A stretch of 64,000 nucleotides of DNA from an uncultured Tateyamaria sp. (GTDB lineage Bacteria; Pseudomonadota; Alphaproteobacteria; Rhodobacterales; Rhodobacteraceae): the NCBI RefSeq assembly GCF_947497045.1, contig NZ_CANMEU010000009.1, positions 112,829 through 176,828 on the forward strand. Direction: 5' to 3'. A program made the translations under genes and the position numbers. The stretch's first letter is position 1, and every line of letters starts with the position of its first letter. Shown here one piece after another: positions 1 to 9,569 of this stretch. The notes below the pieces were generated by a model. The model did not search any database, had not been told where the DNA came from, and saw only the letters and a program-made list of their open reading frames with translations.

Positions 1-478
1 ACACCCGAGCAGTGGGTGGCAACAACCCGTTCTCGACCCCGTATTGAACCAGAAACAGCCCCGCCAGCGCCAAAGACAGTGCAGAAACCGCATAAAACCA
101 GTTGGCGACAAGCCATGTGGCCAATTTCGAAACCGGGCTTGGCCCACGTGGCTCTGCCGCTTGGGTGGCCACAATGGCCTCGGTACGGGCGCGGCGGGCC
201 GCAATCACCCGGGCCGCGGCGACCTCACTTTCGGGGGCTGCGTCTGAATTTTCGGGTTCCGGCGCTTTGGCAGGTTCCGGTCCCGCCTCGGCTTTGGGCT
301 CGGGGGACGCAGCGGCAGTGGCCTTGGCGGGCGATGCGGTGCCTGCCATCAGACGCGCGACCTGCGCCTCCAACTCTGTGATCCTGCGGTTCAGACCCGA
401 AGATGTCACCAGCAGATAGATAACCGCCACCGGGATCGCGAGGACCACGCTCCCCAACAACACCAACATCGCTTCCAT
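1..478 (-). CDS. DUF2339 membrane protein, N-terminal part
   Basis: The frame opens with ATG at 478 and runs off the left edge, so only about 159 N-terminal residues are visible. It starts with a hydrophobic segment (about residues 3-22) and a short helix (LNRRITELEAQVARL) that looks like a coiled coil. An Ala/Pro/Glu-rich linker (about 45-75) follows, then a hydrophobic stretch beginning near WLVANWFYAVSALSLALAG. This layout, with the WFY..sALsLAlAGlFLVQYGvE style motif, fits DUF2339 multi-spanning membrane proteins, which usually have many more helices. The function of the family is unknown. It is on the same strand as the next four genes but is separated from the flavoprotein by about 100 bases. 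Confidence 0.6.
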   Translation of the reverse strand, partial: MEAMLVLLGSVVLAIPVAVIYLLVTSSGLNRRITELEAQVARLMAGTASPAKATAAASPEPKAEAGPEPAKAPEPENSDAAPESEVAAARVIAARRARTEAIVATQAAEPRGPSPVSKLATWLVANWFYAVSALSLALAGLFLVQYGVENGLLPPTARV

Positions 479-582
479 GATCTGTCCCTTACTGCCCGAT
501 GTCAGCTTAACGGGATTGTGTACGATGCTAAAGGCAAGGATTTACCGACCTTTTCAGAAAGCACGCCATCTGGCAGCGGCCA

Positions 583-2199
583 TCAGCCATTGATGTGATC
601 CCACACGGCAGACATGACGACGGACCCTTCGCCCACCGCACTTGCAACCCGTTTGACCGATCCCGCGCGCACATCACCCACGGCAAAAACGCCGGGGCGC
701 GACGTTTGGTAGGCATTGGACCCGCCCGCCTCGGCACCTGTTTTGACAAAGCCCCGATCGTCCAGATCAACCAACCCTGACAGCCAGCTTGTGTTGGGGG
801 CCGCACCCACCATCACGAACAGCGCCTTGGTGTTGATCTGCCAATCCTGCCCGGTGCTGCGGTCATGCACGGTGATGCCATCCAGCGCATGATCGCCATG
901 CAGCTCCTTGACAGAAGTGCACAGGTGGATCGTGATCCTGGGATGATTTTCAAGGCGTTGCAGCAGGTAGTCCGACATTGAAGCCGCCAGGCCATCACCG
1001 CGCACCAACAGGTGCACATGTTTGGCAGTGCGGGTCAGGAACATGGCCGCCTGCCCGGCCGAATTGCCACCGCCGATGACCGCAACCTCGGTGTCGCGGC
1101 AATAGCGGGCCTCGACATCCGTGGCTGCATAATAGACGCCGTTGCTTTCGAAATCTTCCAGTTTCTCAAGCGGCAGGCGGCGGTATTGCACGCCCGTGGC
1201 CACGATCAGCGCCTTGGCCGACACCCATTCCTCGGAATCGAGCTGGATGTGGAACAAATGCTTTTCGCATTGCTCAAGATGGCGGGCGCGGACCGGAACG
1301 GCAAAGCGGGTGCCGAACTTCATCGCCTGAATTTCACCGCGCCCCACAAGGTCGCCGCCCGAGATGCCGGTCGGAAAGCCCATGTAGTTTTCAATGCGCG
1401 AGGATGTGCCCGCCTGACCACCGATGGCGAGGTCTTCAAGGACCACGGCGCACAGGCCCTCGGCCCCCGCGTAAACGCCAGCTGCCACGCCCGCAGGCCC
1501 CCCGCCCACGATCGCCACATCATAGACATCCTCTTTGCGCAGGGCCATGTCGAGCCCCAGCTTTTGGGCCACACCGCGCGGAGTCGGCGGGTCAATCACC
1601 TGATGTTTGGCAAAGACCACAGCCGGGTGGGCGCGGCTGATGCTGCACATCCGGGCCAGATCATTGCCTTCGGTGCTGTCGATTTCGACCTCGACAAAGG
1701 GGATGCGATTGCGCGCGGCAAAGCTTGCGATACGGCGCACGTCGCGGTCGACCTCGCCGCCGATGAGGGTCAGCCCGCCTTCGGAATTGTCCAGCATCCG
1801 GCGGCGGCGCGCGGCAAAGACGGTGATGATGATGTCGGACATTTCGGGAATGTCCGACATCAGTTTCAACATGTCATCACGGCGTACGCACAGCAGCTGC
1901 GTGTCCACCACCGCGCGCGCGCCCATGAAGGCCCGCCCGCCGTTCAGAAACGCCAATTCGCCAAAAAACTGCCCCTGCCCCAATGTCGCCCCGCCATAGC
2001 GTTTGCCGGTGGCTGCATTCACCGCTTCGGTTTCGCCCGACAAAAGATAGTGGAACGTGTCGATCCGTTCGCCCGCCCTTTGGAACCATTCGCCCGCCTT
2101 GACGTCCACAACGATGCCCACGCGGCGCATCGCGGCCACGTGTTCGGGGGCCAGCGGGGTGCGGACCATGGTGCTCAGATCAGCGGCTAGTGTTTCCAT
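583..2199 (-). CDS. FAD/NAD(P) oxidoreductase (TrxR-like) with cyclic-nucleotide-binding domain
   Basis: A three-part protein of 538 residues. Residues about 10-125 form a cNMP-binding-type beta barrel with the FGELAFLNGGRA motif. Residues about 140-210 look like a thioredoxin-type fold with no cysteine pair. Residues about 227-538 form a thioredoxin-reductase-like flavoprotein with GGGPAG (about 232-237), GGQAG, the NAD(P) site GGGNSAGQAA and the C-terminal FAD motif GVFAVGDVRAG. The redox CxxC of true thioredoxin reductases is absent, so it probably does not reduce thioredoxin by the usual route. The ATG at 2199 was chosen; the frame also extends to a TTG at 2256, but that would overlap the upstream gene. 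It lies 28 bases after the YcjF-like gene and may be co-transcribed with it. The substrate and ligand cannot be inferred. Confidence 0.85.
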   Translation of the reverse strand: METLAADLSTMVRTPLAPEHVAAMRRVGIVVDVKAGEWFQRAGERIDTFHYLLSGETEAVNAATGKRYGGATLGQGQFFGELAFLNGGRAFMGARAVVDTQLLCVRRDDMLKLMSDIPEMSDIIITVFAARRRRMLDNSEGGLTLIGGEVDRDVRRIASFAARNRIPFVEVEIDSTEGNDLARMCSISRAHPAVVFAKHQVIDPPTPRGVAQKLGLDMALRKEDVYDVAIVGGGPAGVAAGVYAGAEGLCAVVLEDLAIGGQAGTSSRIENYMGFPTGISGGDLVGRGEIQAMKFGTRFAVPVRARHLEQCEKHLFHIQLDSEEWVSAKALIVATGVQYRRLPLEKLEDFESNGVYYAATDVEARYCRDTEVAVIGGGNSAGQAAMFLTRTAKHVHLLVRGDGLAASMSDYLLQRLENHPRITIHLCTSVKELHGDHALDGITVHDRSTGQDWQINTKALFVMVGAAPNTSWLSGLVDLDDRGFVKTGAEAGGSNAYQTSRPGVFAVGDVRAGSVKRVASAVGEGSVVMSAVWDHING

Positions 2200-2227
2200 A
2201 AGGGTCAGGTCCAATCCGTGGGGTACA

Positions 2228-3235
2228 TCAGGATTTGCTTTGAAATAGCCCGCCAAGCGCCTGTTTCACCAGTCCACGGGCTTTGGGCCGCTGGCCGGGT
2301 AGATAGGCAAGAGGGCGGCAAACTTCCATTGCAGCCACACCCACCCGCGCAGTCAGCGCCCCGTTGACCAACCCTTCGCCAAAGCGGCGCGAGAGTTTGC
2401 CAAGGATCGACCCACCCAGCACGGGTTCGAGCAGGTCATCCCCGACGGCGACGGCACCCGTGGCCACAAGGTGTGTCATCACCGCGCGTGTCAGCCGCCA
2501 ACTGCCAAGCAGACCGCCGCGCCCGCCATAGATCTCGGCGATGCGGCGGATCATGCGCAGGTTGGCGGTCAGCGCCGCCGCCACGTCCGCGAGTGCGAGC
2601 GGCACAAGGGCCGTGACGGTTGCAACCTGCCGTGCTGCCGCCTCGACTTCGCGCTCGGCGGCGCGATCCAGCGGGCGCACAAGCGTGTCCTCGGCCAACG
2701 CCAGCAGTCCTGCTGCATCCATTTGATCCCCGCGCAATTCCGCAAGCCGCGTGCGCCCCCATTCAGTGTCGGGGCGCGCATGGTAGAGGGTATCAAGCCG
2801 ATCCACCACCACCCGCGCGCCCGCAAGGTCCTGCGTTTCCAGCGCGGTGGCCGCCGCATGGCGCAGACTGTCGATCCGAGTGAGCCTGCGCAGGGCCGCC
2901 AATTCGCGCAGGGCCATGATCAGCAGGAGCGTCACAAATGCGATGCTCAGCGCCGCAAAGGTCCAGCCGATGACAGGCGCGCGCGCGATCCAGCCGTTCA
3001 CAAAGTCCCAGGCCGCCACACTGATCATAGCCGTCAGCAGCGCCATGCTCACCCCCCAGAACAGCCGCGCCAGCCGGGCCGGTTTGCGCGTCGCAACCCG
3101 CGCGGCCATTTGCATCGCAGCGCCCGTGGGTGCGGGCAGGTCCGTGTCGGGCACCGGTGGTGCCTCGGTCACCTGAGGGGCAGGCGCGTCCTCAAGGTCG
3201 AACAGCACAGGGCCGGTCTTGGGGGTTTTGGTCAT
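2228..3235 (-). CDS. TIGR01620 / YcjF-like (DUF697) inner-membrane protein
   Basis: 335 residues. An acidic, proline-rich N-terminus (about 1-45) precedes two hydrophobic segments (about 60-80 and 90-110). The long soluble C-terminal domain contains GGRGGLLGSWRLTRAV and GKLSRRFGEGLVNGALTARVG, the DUF697-type segments of the YcjF family. The ATG at 3235 overlaps the stop of the GNAT gene as ATGA; an ATG seven codons upstream is possible but less likely. The pairing with ycjX is the usual one for this family. In enterobacteria ycjX-ycjF belong to the phage-shock regulon, but no Psp regulator is visible here, so the role remains open. Confidence 0.85.
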   Translation of the reverse strand: MTKTPKTGPVLFDLEDAPAPQVTEAPPVPDTDLPAPTGAAMQMAARVATRKPARLARLFWGVSMALLTAMISVAAWDFVNGWIARAPVIGWTFAALSIAFVTLLLIMALRELAALRRLTRIDSLRHAAATALETQDLAGARVVVDRLDTLYHARPDTEWGRTRLAELRGDQMDAAGLLALAEDTLVRPLDRAAEREVEAAARQVATVTALVPLALADVAAALTANLRMIRRIAEIYGGRGGLLGSWRLTRAVMTHLVATGAVAVGDDLLEPVLGGSILGKLSRRFGEGLVNGALTARVGVAAMEVCRPLAYLPGQRPKARGLVKQALGGLFQSKS

Positions 3236-3681
3236 GGCGCGGCGTCCTTGGTCCATGTCAGATGGATATCGGGCAGTCCTTCGTCATTGCGGGTGCCGTC
3301 CGTGCGCGTCACTTCGCAAAAGCCGTGGGCCGTATAAAACGCCTGCGCGTCCAGATTGGCTTGAAAGGTCCACAAATCCAGCCTGTCCGTCTGCTCCTGC
3401 ATTGTGCGCAACAAGGCGCTGCCCAATCCGGTTCGCCGCGCCTTGGCGGCAACATAAAGGGCGTGCACCTCGGGTCCATTGCGCGCGGCGAAACCTGCCA
3501 CATGCCCATCCTGTTCGGCGACGTACACCCAGCCCTGATCAATCATATGCCCGGCAAAGCCGACATCCTCGGCCCGGCTGTGCAGGCGTGGCATCCAAGG
3601 GGTTGTGTCGATGAACTCGGACAGGATGCCACCCACGGCCCCTGCATCCGTGCTGCGTGCAGGGCGGATATGGGCGCTCAT
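3232..3681 (-). CDS. GNAT-family N-acetyltransferase
   Basis: 149 residues with one GNAT fold. Motif A reads HALYVAAKARRTGLGSALL and contains the RxTGLG acetyl-CoA pyrophosphate loop at about residue 82-88. It is followed by LDLWTFQANLDAQAFYTAHG, the usual motif B with its AxxFYxxxGF element. The gene overlaps ycjX upstream and the YcjF-like gene downstream by four bases each (ATGA), so the three are translationally coupled. The acyl acceptor cannot be read from the sequence. Confidence 0.88.
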   Translation of the reverse strand: MSAHIRPARSTDAGAVGGILSEFIDTTPWMPRLHSRAEDVGFAGHMIDQGWVYVAEQDGHVAGFAARNGPEVHALYVAAKARRTGLGSALLRTMQEQTDRLDLWTFQANLDAQAFYTAHGFCEVTRTDGTRNDEGLPDIHLTWTKDAAP

Positions 3682-5090
3682 AGCCGATCACCGATCACGA
3701 ATTGTGCAGCGCGGTCCATGCGGATGTGCGGCGGCCCATCGCCGGGGCGCAAAGTCATGGGCGCAGGTGCGAACCGCATGATCCGGTAGTCCGCATCCAG
3801 CCACGTCCCGGCCTCGGCCTGTGCGGGGTTCAGGATGTGGGACGGGTCGTCTGGCAGCGCGCCGGGATAGAACGCCGCCTGCTTGCCAGTATCCAGCAGC
3901 GTGCCGCGCACCACGTCCAGCGGCTTGCCCTCGTGGGTCATCGTGTCTTCGGTTGTGGCGCGCAGGGCGGCCAGTGCAAGGGCCTGCGTGTCGGCCCCTG
4001 CAAAACGCGCGCGGTCGCGGGCATCGCGGGTCAACGCCTCCATGATGGCGGTCAGTTTGCCATGCTGGCTGTGGTGCAGATGGTCCGCCTTGGTTGCCGC
4101 AAACAGGATTTTTTCCACCCGTTTGCCCCGGAAAATCTGGGTCAGGAACGCGTTGCGCCCCGGTTTGAAAGCCGACAGGATATCGGTCATCGCCCCGCGC
4201 ATGTCGTTGAGCGCAGCGGGGCCTGCATTGATCGCCCCAAGCGCGTCCACAAGCACAACCTGACGGTCGATGCGGGCAAAGTGGTCGCGAAAAAAGGGAC
4301 GCACGACCCGGGACTTATAAGCCTCAAACCGACGCGCCATTTCGCGGCGCAGGGATTTGCGCGGGGCTTCGCCCTTGGGCAGCGGCGCAAAGGTCAGCAC
4401 AGGGCTGCCCGCAAGGTCACCGGGCAGCAAAAAGCGGCCCGGCGTGCAATCATAGAACCCTTCGGTCCGCGCGGCGTGCAGATAGTCGGTGAAGGTTGCG
4501 GCGAGGGTCTTGGCCTCGACCTCATCCAGTCGGACAGTGCCATCGGTTTGGGTGGCCAACTGCGCATAGGCCGTGCCGCTGTCGCGCTTTTGCAGCCGTG
4601 TCAGGGTCGCCGCACTCCACGTGTCATAGTCTTGATCAAGCAGCCCCAGATCCAGCAGCCATTCGCCCGGGTAGTCGATGATATCCAGATGGATCGTGCG
4701 CGGCCCTTGCAGCCCCGCGAGCAGCCCGTTCGGTTTCACCCGGAGCGAGACGCGCAATTCGCTGACTGCACGCGTGCTGTCGGGCCACGCAGGCGGCGTG
4801 CCGGTAAGCGCACCCATATGCGCCTCGTAATCAAAGCGCGGCACGGTATCGTCGGGTTGGGGTTGCAGATAGGCAGCTGCAATGCGCCCTTCGGCGGCGG
4901 CCAAAAGGTGCGGCATGCGCCCTCGGTCAAGCAGGTTGGCCACAAGCGACGTGATGAACACTGTCTTGCCCGAGCGTGCAAGCCCTGTGACCCCAAGCCG
5001 GATCGTCGGCTCTCCCAGCAGGTCCGCGCCCGTATCATAGATGCCTTGGGTGAGGTTCAGCACCCCGTCGGCAAGTGTCGTCAGAACCAC
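3678..5090 (-). CDS. ycjX: YcjX-family P-loop NTPase
   Basis: 470 residues, the usual YcjX (DUF463) length. The Walker A motif is GLARSGKT (about 36-43). IIDYPGEWLLDLGLL corresponds to the conserved DYPGEWLLD element, and the ATKADHLHHSQHGKL segment is the family's TKADH motif. It begins with TTLADGVLNLTQGIYD, the family N-terminus. No ATG fits that N-terminus. A GTG at 5090 preceded by AAAGGA at a good distance is the likely start; the frame remains open upstream to 5228 but that extension is Arg/Cys-rich and unlike the family. It leads the coupled ycjX-GNAT-YcjF operon. Confidence 0.92.
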   Translation of the reverse strand: MVLTTLADGVLNLTQGIYDTGADLLGEPTIRLGVTGLARSGKTVFITSLVANLLDRGRMPHLLAAAEGRIAAAYLQPQPDDTVPRFDYEAHMGALTGTPPAWPDSTRAVSELRVSLRVKPNGLLAGLQGPRTIHLDIIDYPGEWLLDLGLLDQDYDTWSAATLTRLQKRDSGTAYAQLATQTDGTVRLDEVEAKTLAATFTDYLHAARTEGFYDCTPGRFLLPGDLAGSPVLTFAPLPKGEAPRKSLRREMARRFEAYKSRVVRPFFRDHFARIDRQVVLVDALGAINAGPAALNDMRGAMTDILSAFKPGRNAFLTQIFRGKRVEKILFAATKADHLHHSQHGKLTAIMEALTRDARDRARFAGADTQALALAALRATTEDTMTHEGKPLDVVRGTLLDTGKQAAFYPGALPDDPSHILNPAQAEAGTWLDADYRIMRFAPAPMTLRPGDGPPHIRMDRAAQFVIGDRL

Positions 5091-5272
5091 GCGTTTTCCT
5101 TTGTTGGTCGTTGGGATGGTACATAAGGCGAGGTTGAGCGCTGTGCCAGAGCATTGCTCGGTATGATACCGTCGGAGCCTCCGGCGGGAGTTTTCCTGGC
5201 AAGATGAAGTTGGATCGCCGGTTTTCATCTTGAGCGTTGCTCGGTGGGTCCGCAGGGGTTAGATGCACGCCC

Positions 5273-6046
5273 ATGCCGCGCTATGCTTTAAAAATCGAAT
5301 ATCATGGTGGCCCCTTTGTGGGCTGGCAGCGGCAGCGCGCGCAGCATTCGGTGCAGGGCGCGATTGAAGCGGCATTGGCGAAACTTGAGCCGCGCGATCA
5401 CACCATTGCGGCAGCAGGCCGGACAGATGCGGGTGTGCATGGGCTCGCACAGGTGGCCCATTGCGACATGGAGCGGGACTGGTCGCCGTTTCGCCTGTCT
5501 GAGGCGCTGAATTACCATTTGCGCCCTGACCCCGTCGCGATTTTGGACTGTGCCCGCGTCGCCGCCGACTGGCATGCCCGCTTTTCCGCCCGTGAACGCC
5601 GCTATCTGTTTCGCATTCTGATGCGTCGTGCCCCGGCCACCCATCTTGAGGGGTTGGTCTGGCAGGTCAAACCTCAGCTTGATATTGCCGCGATGCAGGC
5701 CGCCGCCGTGCATCTGGTGGGCAAGCATGATTTCACCACGTTCCGGTCGACCATTTGTCAGGCCGAAAGCCCGGTCAAGACGTTGGATCGGTTGGATGTG
5801 ACCCTTGTTGAAGGCACCCATGGCCCCGAGGCGCAGTTTGATGTGCGCGCCCGGTCCTTCCTGCACAATCAGGTGCGCAGCTTTGTCGGCACGCTTGAGC
5901 GGGTTGGCGCGGGGTCGATGACGGTGGATGGGGTCCGCGACGCGCTGGAGGCCCGCAATCGCGCAGCCTGTGGTCCAGTCAGCCCACCCCAGGGTCTGTA
6001 TCTGGCTGGTGTCGGGTATCCCGACGACCCGTTCGCCCCTGCCTAG
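5273..6046 (+). CDS. truA: tRNA pseudouridine(38-40) synthase
   Basis: 257 residues. The start [19 protein letters not shown] is the TruA N-terminus, and [17 protein letters not shown] carries the catalytic aspartate of the RTDAGVH motif. The C-terminal [17 protein letters not shown] is also conserved. TruA isomerises uridines 38-40 in the anticodon stem-loop of many tRNAs. The ATG at 5273 was chosen because it gives the family N-terminus; an upstream TTG at 5237 adds an unconserved tail. Its TAG stop shares the palindrome CTAG with the stop of the convergent DUF3726 gene. Confidence 0.96.
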   Translation: MPRYALKIEYHGGPFVGWQRQRAQHSVQGAIEAALAKLEPRDHTIAAAGRTDAGVHGLAQVAHCDMERDWSPFRLSEALNYHLRPDPVAILDCARVAADWHARFSARERRYLFRILMRRAPATHLEGLVWQVKPQLDIAAMQAAAVHLVGKHDFTTFRSTICQAESPVKTLDRLDVTLVEGTHGPEAQFDVRARSFLHNQVRSFVGTLERVGAGSMTVDGVRDALEARNRAACGPVSPPQGLYLAGVGYPDDPFAPA

Positions 6047-6546
6047 TCGAGGTCCATCAACCCGGCCCCGGCCCCCACATTGCGCGAGGCATCACTGTCG
6101 GGCACATAGGTGCGCTCGGCCAAATGGCGCAGCTGCGTGGCAAGTTGTTCGCTGACAGAGATGCGTTTGGGGCGTCCCCGTTTGCTGGGGGCCGCAAGCG
6201 ACAATGCCGCACGGACCTCGGTGCCCGAGACGGAGACCTCCGACTGACAGGGCAGCCCGGCCAGCCAGCTGATCATCAACGCGCGCCGGCCCGCATCTGC
6301 CTGCTGCATACGCACCGGTTCGAGCGTGATGGAGGCCCGCTCGACCATCTCTTCGATCTGAAGGGCGAGAGTCACGATGCGGGTGGGGCTCTCAAGCGCG
6401 CGGATCAGAGGGTCTTCGGCCCCGCCATCGGCCAGATGCCGCGGCAACATCGCCCCAAAGGCCAACGCCTGTGCGGCGGGCACCCCGGCACCACTTGCGG
6501 CCTTGACCCCGAGCGCCTGCAATTCTGTCCAAGACCAGTCCATCAT
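6043..6546 (-). CDS. DUF3726-family protein
   Basis: 167 residues. The N-terminal helix [20 protein letters not shown] and the end [19 protein letters not shown] resemble DUF3726 proteins. The middle (about 50-130) has a mixed alpha/beta character with a conserved-looking SKRGRPKR stretch. No signal peptide or membrane segment is seen. The ATG at 6546 overlaps the stop of the upstream 543-residue gene (ATGA), so the two are coupled and probably work together. The function is unknown. The gene pair sits at the end of a probable operon with an acyl-CoA dehydrogenase and a BKACE enzyme, which hints at an accessory role in catabolism. Confidence 0.62.
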   Translation of the reverse strand: MMDWSWTELQALGVKAASGAGVPAAQALAFGAMLPRHLADGGAEDPLIRALESPTRIVTLALQIEEMVERASITLEPVRMQQADAGRRALMISWLAGLPCQSEVSVSGTEVRAALSLAAPSKRGRPKRISVSEQLATQLRHLAERTYVPDSDASRNVGAGAGLMDLD

Positions 6547-8174
6547 TCCCCTGTCGGCAACCACCAATCATCGCGCGACGGCCCCAGCTCGTCCCCAAGC
6601 GGTGCGCCCTGTGCCAGGGTGATCCGGGTCCACAGGTCGGACTTGGGGTCGAACTTCGTCGCTCCAAAGAAGCTGAGCTTGCAGCGCAACATATCAATGG
6701 GGCGACACGTCGCAGCAATCAGGTTGTCGCGGATTTCGGCGTAGGGATAGCGGTGCAGGATCGTCACGCGGGTTGCCGCGTGGGCGTGATCGGGATGTGT
6801 GGCCAGAAAGGCGGACACCGGGGTCGCGATGTCTTTAAGTGCTGTGTGCAGCGCCGTCACCCGCCGCGCGATATCCAGCGGCGTTTCCAAATCCGCCCCC
6901 GGTTCGGCGTGCCGATCCCCAAGGCGCGGTTCCAGCTTGGCCGCGCTGACATACCAGAACAGACGACATTCTTCGGCCTGTTCATAATCAAGCTGCAAGG
7001 CCCAGGCCCAATCCCGTTCAATCGCGGATTTGAGCGCCCGCGTGTCACTGAATGGCGCGGTCAGGGGCCCGTGCGGGTCACCCATCTCGGCCACCAGATC
7101 ATCGACAAGGTCGGGAAAGGCCTCAATCAACAGGGCGGCCAGCAATTCCTGAAGCGGTTCGGACTCGCTTTGCCCCATCTGCCAGACGGTTTCGATGGGG
7201 TGCGCCGCTTCGAAACAGCTGCTGAAACGGACCCAATCGCGGTGCAGATCGCGCAAGGTCGCGTCGTGATCAGGTGCGGGTACATGCCATTCCGTCAGAT
7301 GCCGCGCCGCTCGTTTTGCCAGCGTTTTCAGCCGTTTGGACTGGGCGGGCGTGATATCCTGCACCCCGCGCACCCGTGCCAGCGCCGTTTCGCGCGCCAC
7401 CATCCAGTTGTTGAACAGGACCGGATGCGTGACCAGAAACGGGGCCATCCCCAAGCCGGTCGCATTGCCGATCCCGAGGTGGCGGGCGAGGTTGCGATCA
7501 AGGCTGCCGCGCCCCACATGTTGCACCAGTTCCAACGTAAAATGACGGATCATGTAAACGGCGAGCATTTCGACCGCGAAGGGGCCACCAAGGCCGGGGC
7601 GATCCGCGATCAGGTGGCGGTCGGCAATCCCGAACTTGCCGTTGCCATAGACGGCCGTGGTGCGCATCAGATAACCGATGTCGCGGACCATGGCCGGGTC
7701 AGGTTGGGTACCCGATTGCAGGGCGCTGACGCAGGCGTTCCACATGCGTACCGATTTGTTGGCCCGGCTCAGCACCAGATCGCGGGGGCCAAAGCGGCCC
7801 GCCTCTTGCAGGGGGGCGTTGGCGGCGATGCGATCCAGGTCTGCCGCATCCGGCACCCCGTCAAACAGCACAAAGGCCGCATCCCATGCGGTTGCGATCA
7901 CGCGATCACTGCGTTGATCGGCGGGCAGATCGTTCGAGATCGCCACCAGCGAATAGGTGTGTCCCGACAGCATGACCGAGAACACGGCGCGACCATGACC
8001 ATCTGCCGTCATGTCCCAGAGCGCGCGCGTGATCTGCGCCCGTTCGGTGCAAAGCTGGCGCACCAGAACCCGCAGGAAACTCAGGCGCGTCGGCATCATC
8101 GCACCCATCCGCGCCAGCCGCATCACCTCGCTTGGCCGGCGAAGGGGGACGGTGCCGGGGACAAGGTCCTTCAT
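6543..8174 (-). CDS. Unrecognised conserved-looking protein (543 aa)
   Basis: I do not recognise this family. The protein is soluble-looking, rich in Arg, Asp and Trp, and has no signal peptide, no clear membrane helix and no P-loop. Notable stretches are FSVMLSGHTYSLVAISNDLP (about residues 65-84), RTTAVYGNGKFGIADRH and DWWLPTGE at the C-terminus. The ATG at 8174 was chosen; the frame runs seven codons further to a GTG at 8195. It overlaps the DUF3726 gene by four bases and starts 87 bases after the acyl-CoA dehydrogenase gene on the same strand. The length, base composition and coupling support a real gene. Confidence 0.75.
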   Translation of the reverse strand: MKDLVPGTVPLRRPSEVMRLARMGAMMPTRLSFLRVLVRQLCTERAQITRALWDMTADGHGRAVFSVMLSGHTYSLVAISNDLPADQRSDRVIATAWDAAFVLFDGVPDAADLDRIAANAPLQEAGRFGPRDLVLSRANKSVRMWNACVSALQSGTQPDPAMVRDIGYLMRTTAVYGNGKFGIADRHLIADRPGLGGPFAVEMLAVYMIRHFTLELVQHVGRGSLDRNLARHLGIGNATGLGMAPFLVTHPVLFNNWMVARETALARVRGVQDITPAQSKRLKTLAKRAARHLTEWHVPAPDHDATLRDLHRDWVRFSSCFEAAHPIETVWQMGQSESEPLQELLAALLIEAFPDLVDDLVAEMGDPHGPLTAPFSDTRALKSAIERDWAWALQLDYEQAEECRLFWYVSAAKLEPRLGDRHAEPGADLETPLDIARRVTALHTALKDIATPVSAFLATHPDHAHAATRVTILHRYPYAEIRDNLIAATCRPIDMLRCKLSFFGATKFDPKSDLWTRITLAQGAPLGDELGPSRDDWWLPTGE

Positions 8175-8261
8175 GGCTGGATCAAGGTGGCGCACATGGG
8201 ATCTATTTGCGGTGCGAAGGGCGCACCACGCAAGGTTTTTATCGCCGCACGCGCAGGGCTT

Positions 8262-9497
8262 TTACATTTTCTGCTGTGTGTATTTTTTCAACTCGGCGCG
8301 GGCGACCTGACGGCGGTGGACGGCATCGGGACCATCAGCCAGACGCAAGGTGCGTTGATGCGTCCAGGCATGGGCCAGCGGCGTGTCCTGACTGATCCCC
8401 TGACCGCCATGCATCTGCACCGCCTCGTCGATAACCTTGAGCGAGACGCGCGGGGCCACCACCTTGATCTGGCTGATCCACGGGGCGGCGGCGCGCGCAT
8501 CGCCCCGATCCATCATCCACGCGGCCTTGAGGCACAGCAGACGCGCCATTTCGATATCCATTCGGGATTCCGCGATTATGTCATAGTTTGCACCCAGTTG
8601 CGCCAGCGGTTTGCCAAATGCCTCTTTGGACAGGGATCGCTTGCACATGAGTTCCAGCGCCGCCTCGGCCTGCCCGATGGCGCGCATACAATGGTGGATG
8701 CGACCGGGGCCAAGGCGACCCTGAGAAATCTCGAACCCGCGCCCTTCGCCGAGCAGGATGTTTTCGGCTGGCACGCGCACATTGGTAAACCGAATATGCA
8801 TGTGGCCGTGGGGGGCATCGTCGTGCCCGTAGACCAACATGGGGCGCAGAATTTCGATGCCGTCGGTCCCCGCAGGCACCACGATCATCGACTGGCGCTT
8901 GTGCTTGGGGTTCTCGTCGCCGCCCGTTTTGACCATGACGATATAGACTTTACAGCGCGGGTCCCCTGCCCCGCTGGCCCAGTATTTTTCGCCGTTCAGA
9001 ACATAGTCGTCCCCATCGCGCACACAGGACATTGAAATGTTGGTGGCATCGGACGAGGCCACATCCGGTTCGGTCATCAGATAGGCCGAGCGGATCTTGC
9101 CCTCAAGCAAGGGCGCAAGCCAGTCCGCTTTCATCTGATCAGTGCCGTAGCGCTCGAACACCTCCATGTTGCCGGTATCGGGGGCCGAGCAGTTGAATAC
9201 CTCTGCGCCCAACGGAGTCTTGCCCATCTCTTCGGCAAAATGGGCGTATTCCACGGTGCTGAGGCCAAAGCTCTTGTCACTGTCGGTCAGCCAGAAATTC
9301 CACAAGCCCGCCGCCTTGGCCTTGGATTTCAGCCCTTCGAGGATTTCGGTCTGCCGATCAGTATATTGCCAGCGATCGCCTTTGGCGACTTCGGCAGCAT
9401 ATTCCTCCTCCATCGGCATGATCTCGTCCCGGATCATGGCCGACACACGGTTCAGCAAATCGCGGTTTTCGGGGCGCAGGGTGAATGACATGTCCAT
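8262..9497 (-). CDS. Acyl-CoA dehydrogenase (ACAD10/11-like)
   Basis: 411 residues, the standard length for a flavin acyl-CoA dehydrogenase. Visible family elements are LMTEPDVASSDATNI (flavin/substrate loop), YVLNGEKYWASGAGDPRC and VYGHDDAPHGH. The C-terminal MHGGQGISQDTPLAHAW...RTLRLADGPD is the signature of the ACAD10/11 subgroup, which tends to act on long or unusual acyl-CoAs. The ATG at 9497 has AAGGA nearby and gives the family N-terminus MDMSFTLRPE. It lies 72 bases behind the BKACE gene, so a shared catabolic pathway is likely but the substrate is not known. Confidence 0.92.
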   Translation of the reverse strand: MDMSFTLRPENRDLLNRVSAMIRDEIMPMEEEYAAEVAKGDRWQYTDRQTEILEGLKSKAKAAGLWNFWLTDSDKSFGLSTVEYAHFAEEMGKTPLGAEVFNCSAPDTGNMEVFERYGTDQMKADWLAPLLEGKIRSAYLMTEPDVASSDATNISMSCVRDGDDYVLNGEKYWASGAGDPRCKVYIVMVKTGGDENPKHKRQSMIVVPAGTDGIEILRPMLVYGHDDAPHGHMHIRFTNVRVPAENILLGEGRGFEISQGRLGPGRIHHCMRAIGQAEAALELMCKRSLSKEAFGKPLAQLGANYDIIAESRMDIEMARLLCLKAAWMMDRGDARAAAPWISQIKVVAPRVSLKVIDEAVQMHGGQGISQDTPLAHAWTHQRTLRLADGPDAVHRRQVARAELKKYTQQKM

Positions 9498-9569
9498 GAG
9501 GCTGATCCTTTTCGCGTTCTGATCAGGGTGAGGGCAAATGACGTCCATGTCCACCGGTTTGCGCGGGGA

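Noticed and set aside
1012..2190. A 392-codon plus-strand open frame
   Set aside because: It is the antisense shadow of the flavoprotein gene, with no start context and no recognisable domain.
6753..9035. A 760-codon plus-strand open frame
   Set aside because: It is antisense to the acyl-CoA dehydrogenase and the 543-residue gene, has His/Arg-rich shadow composition and no domain. GC-rich DNA gives such frames often.
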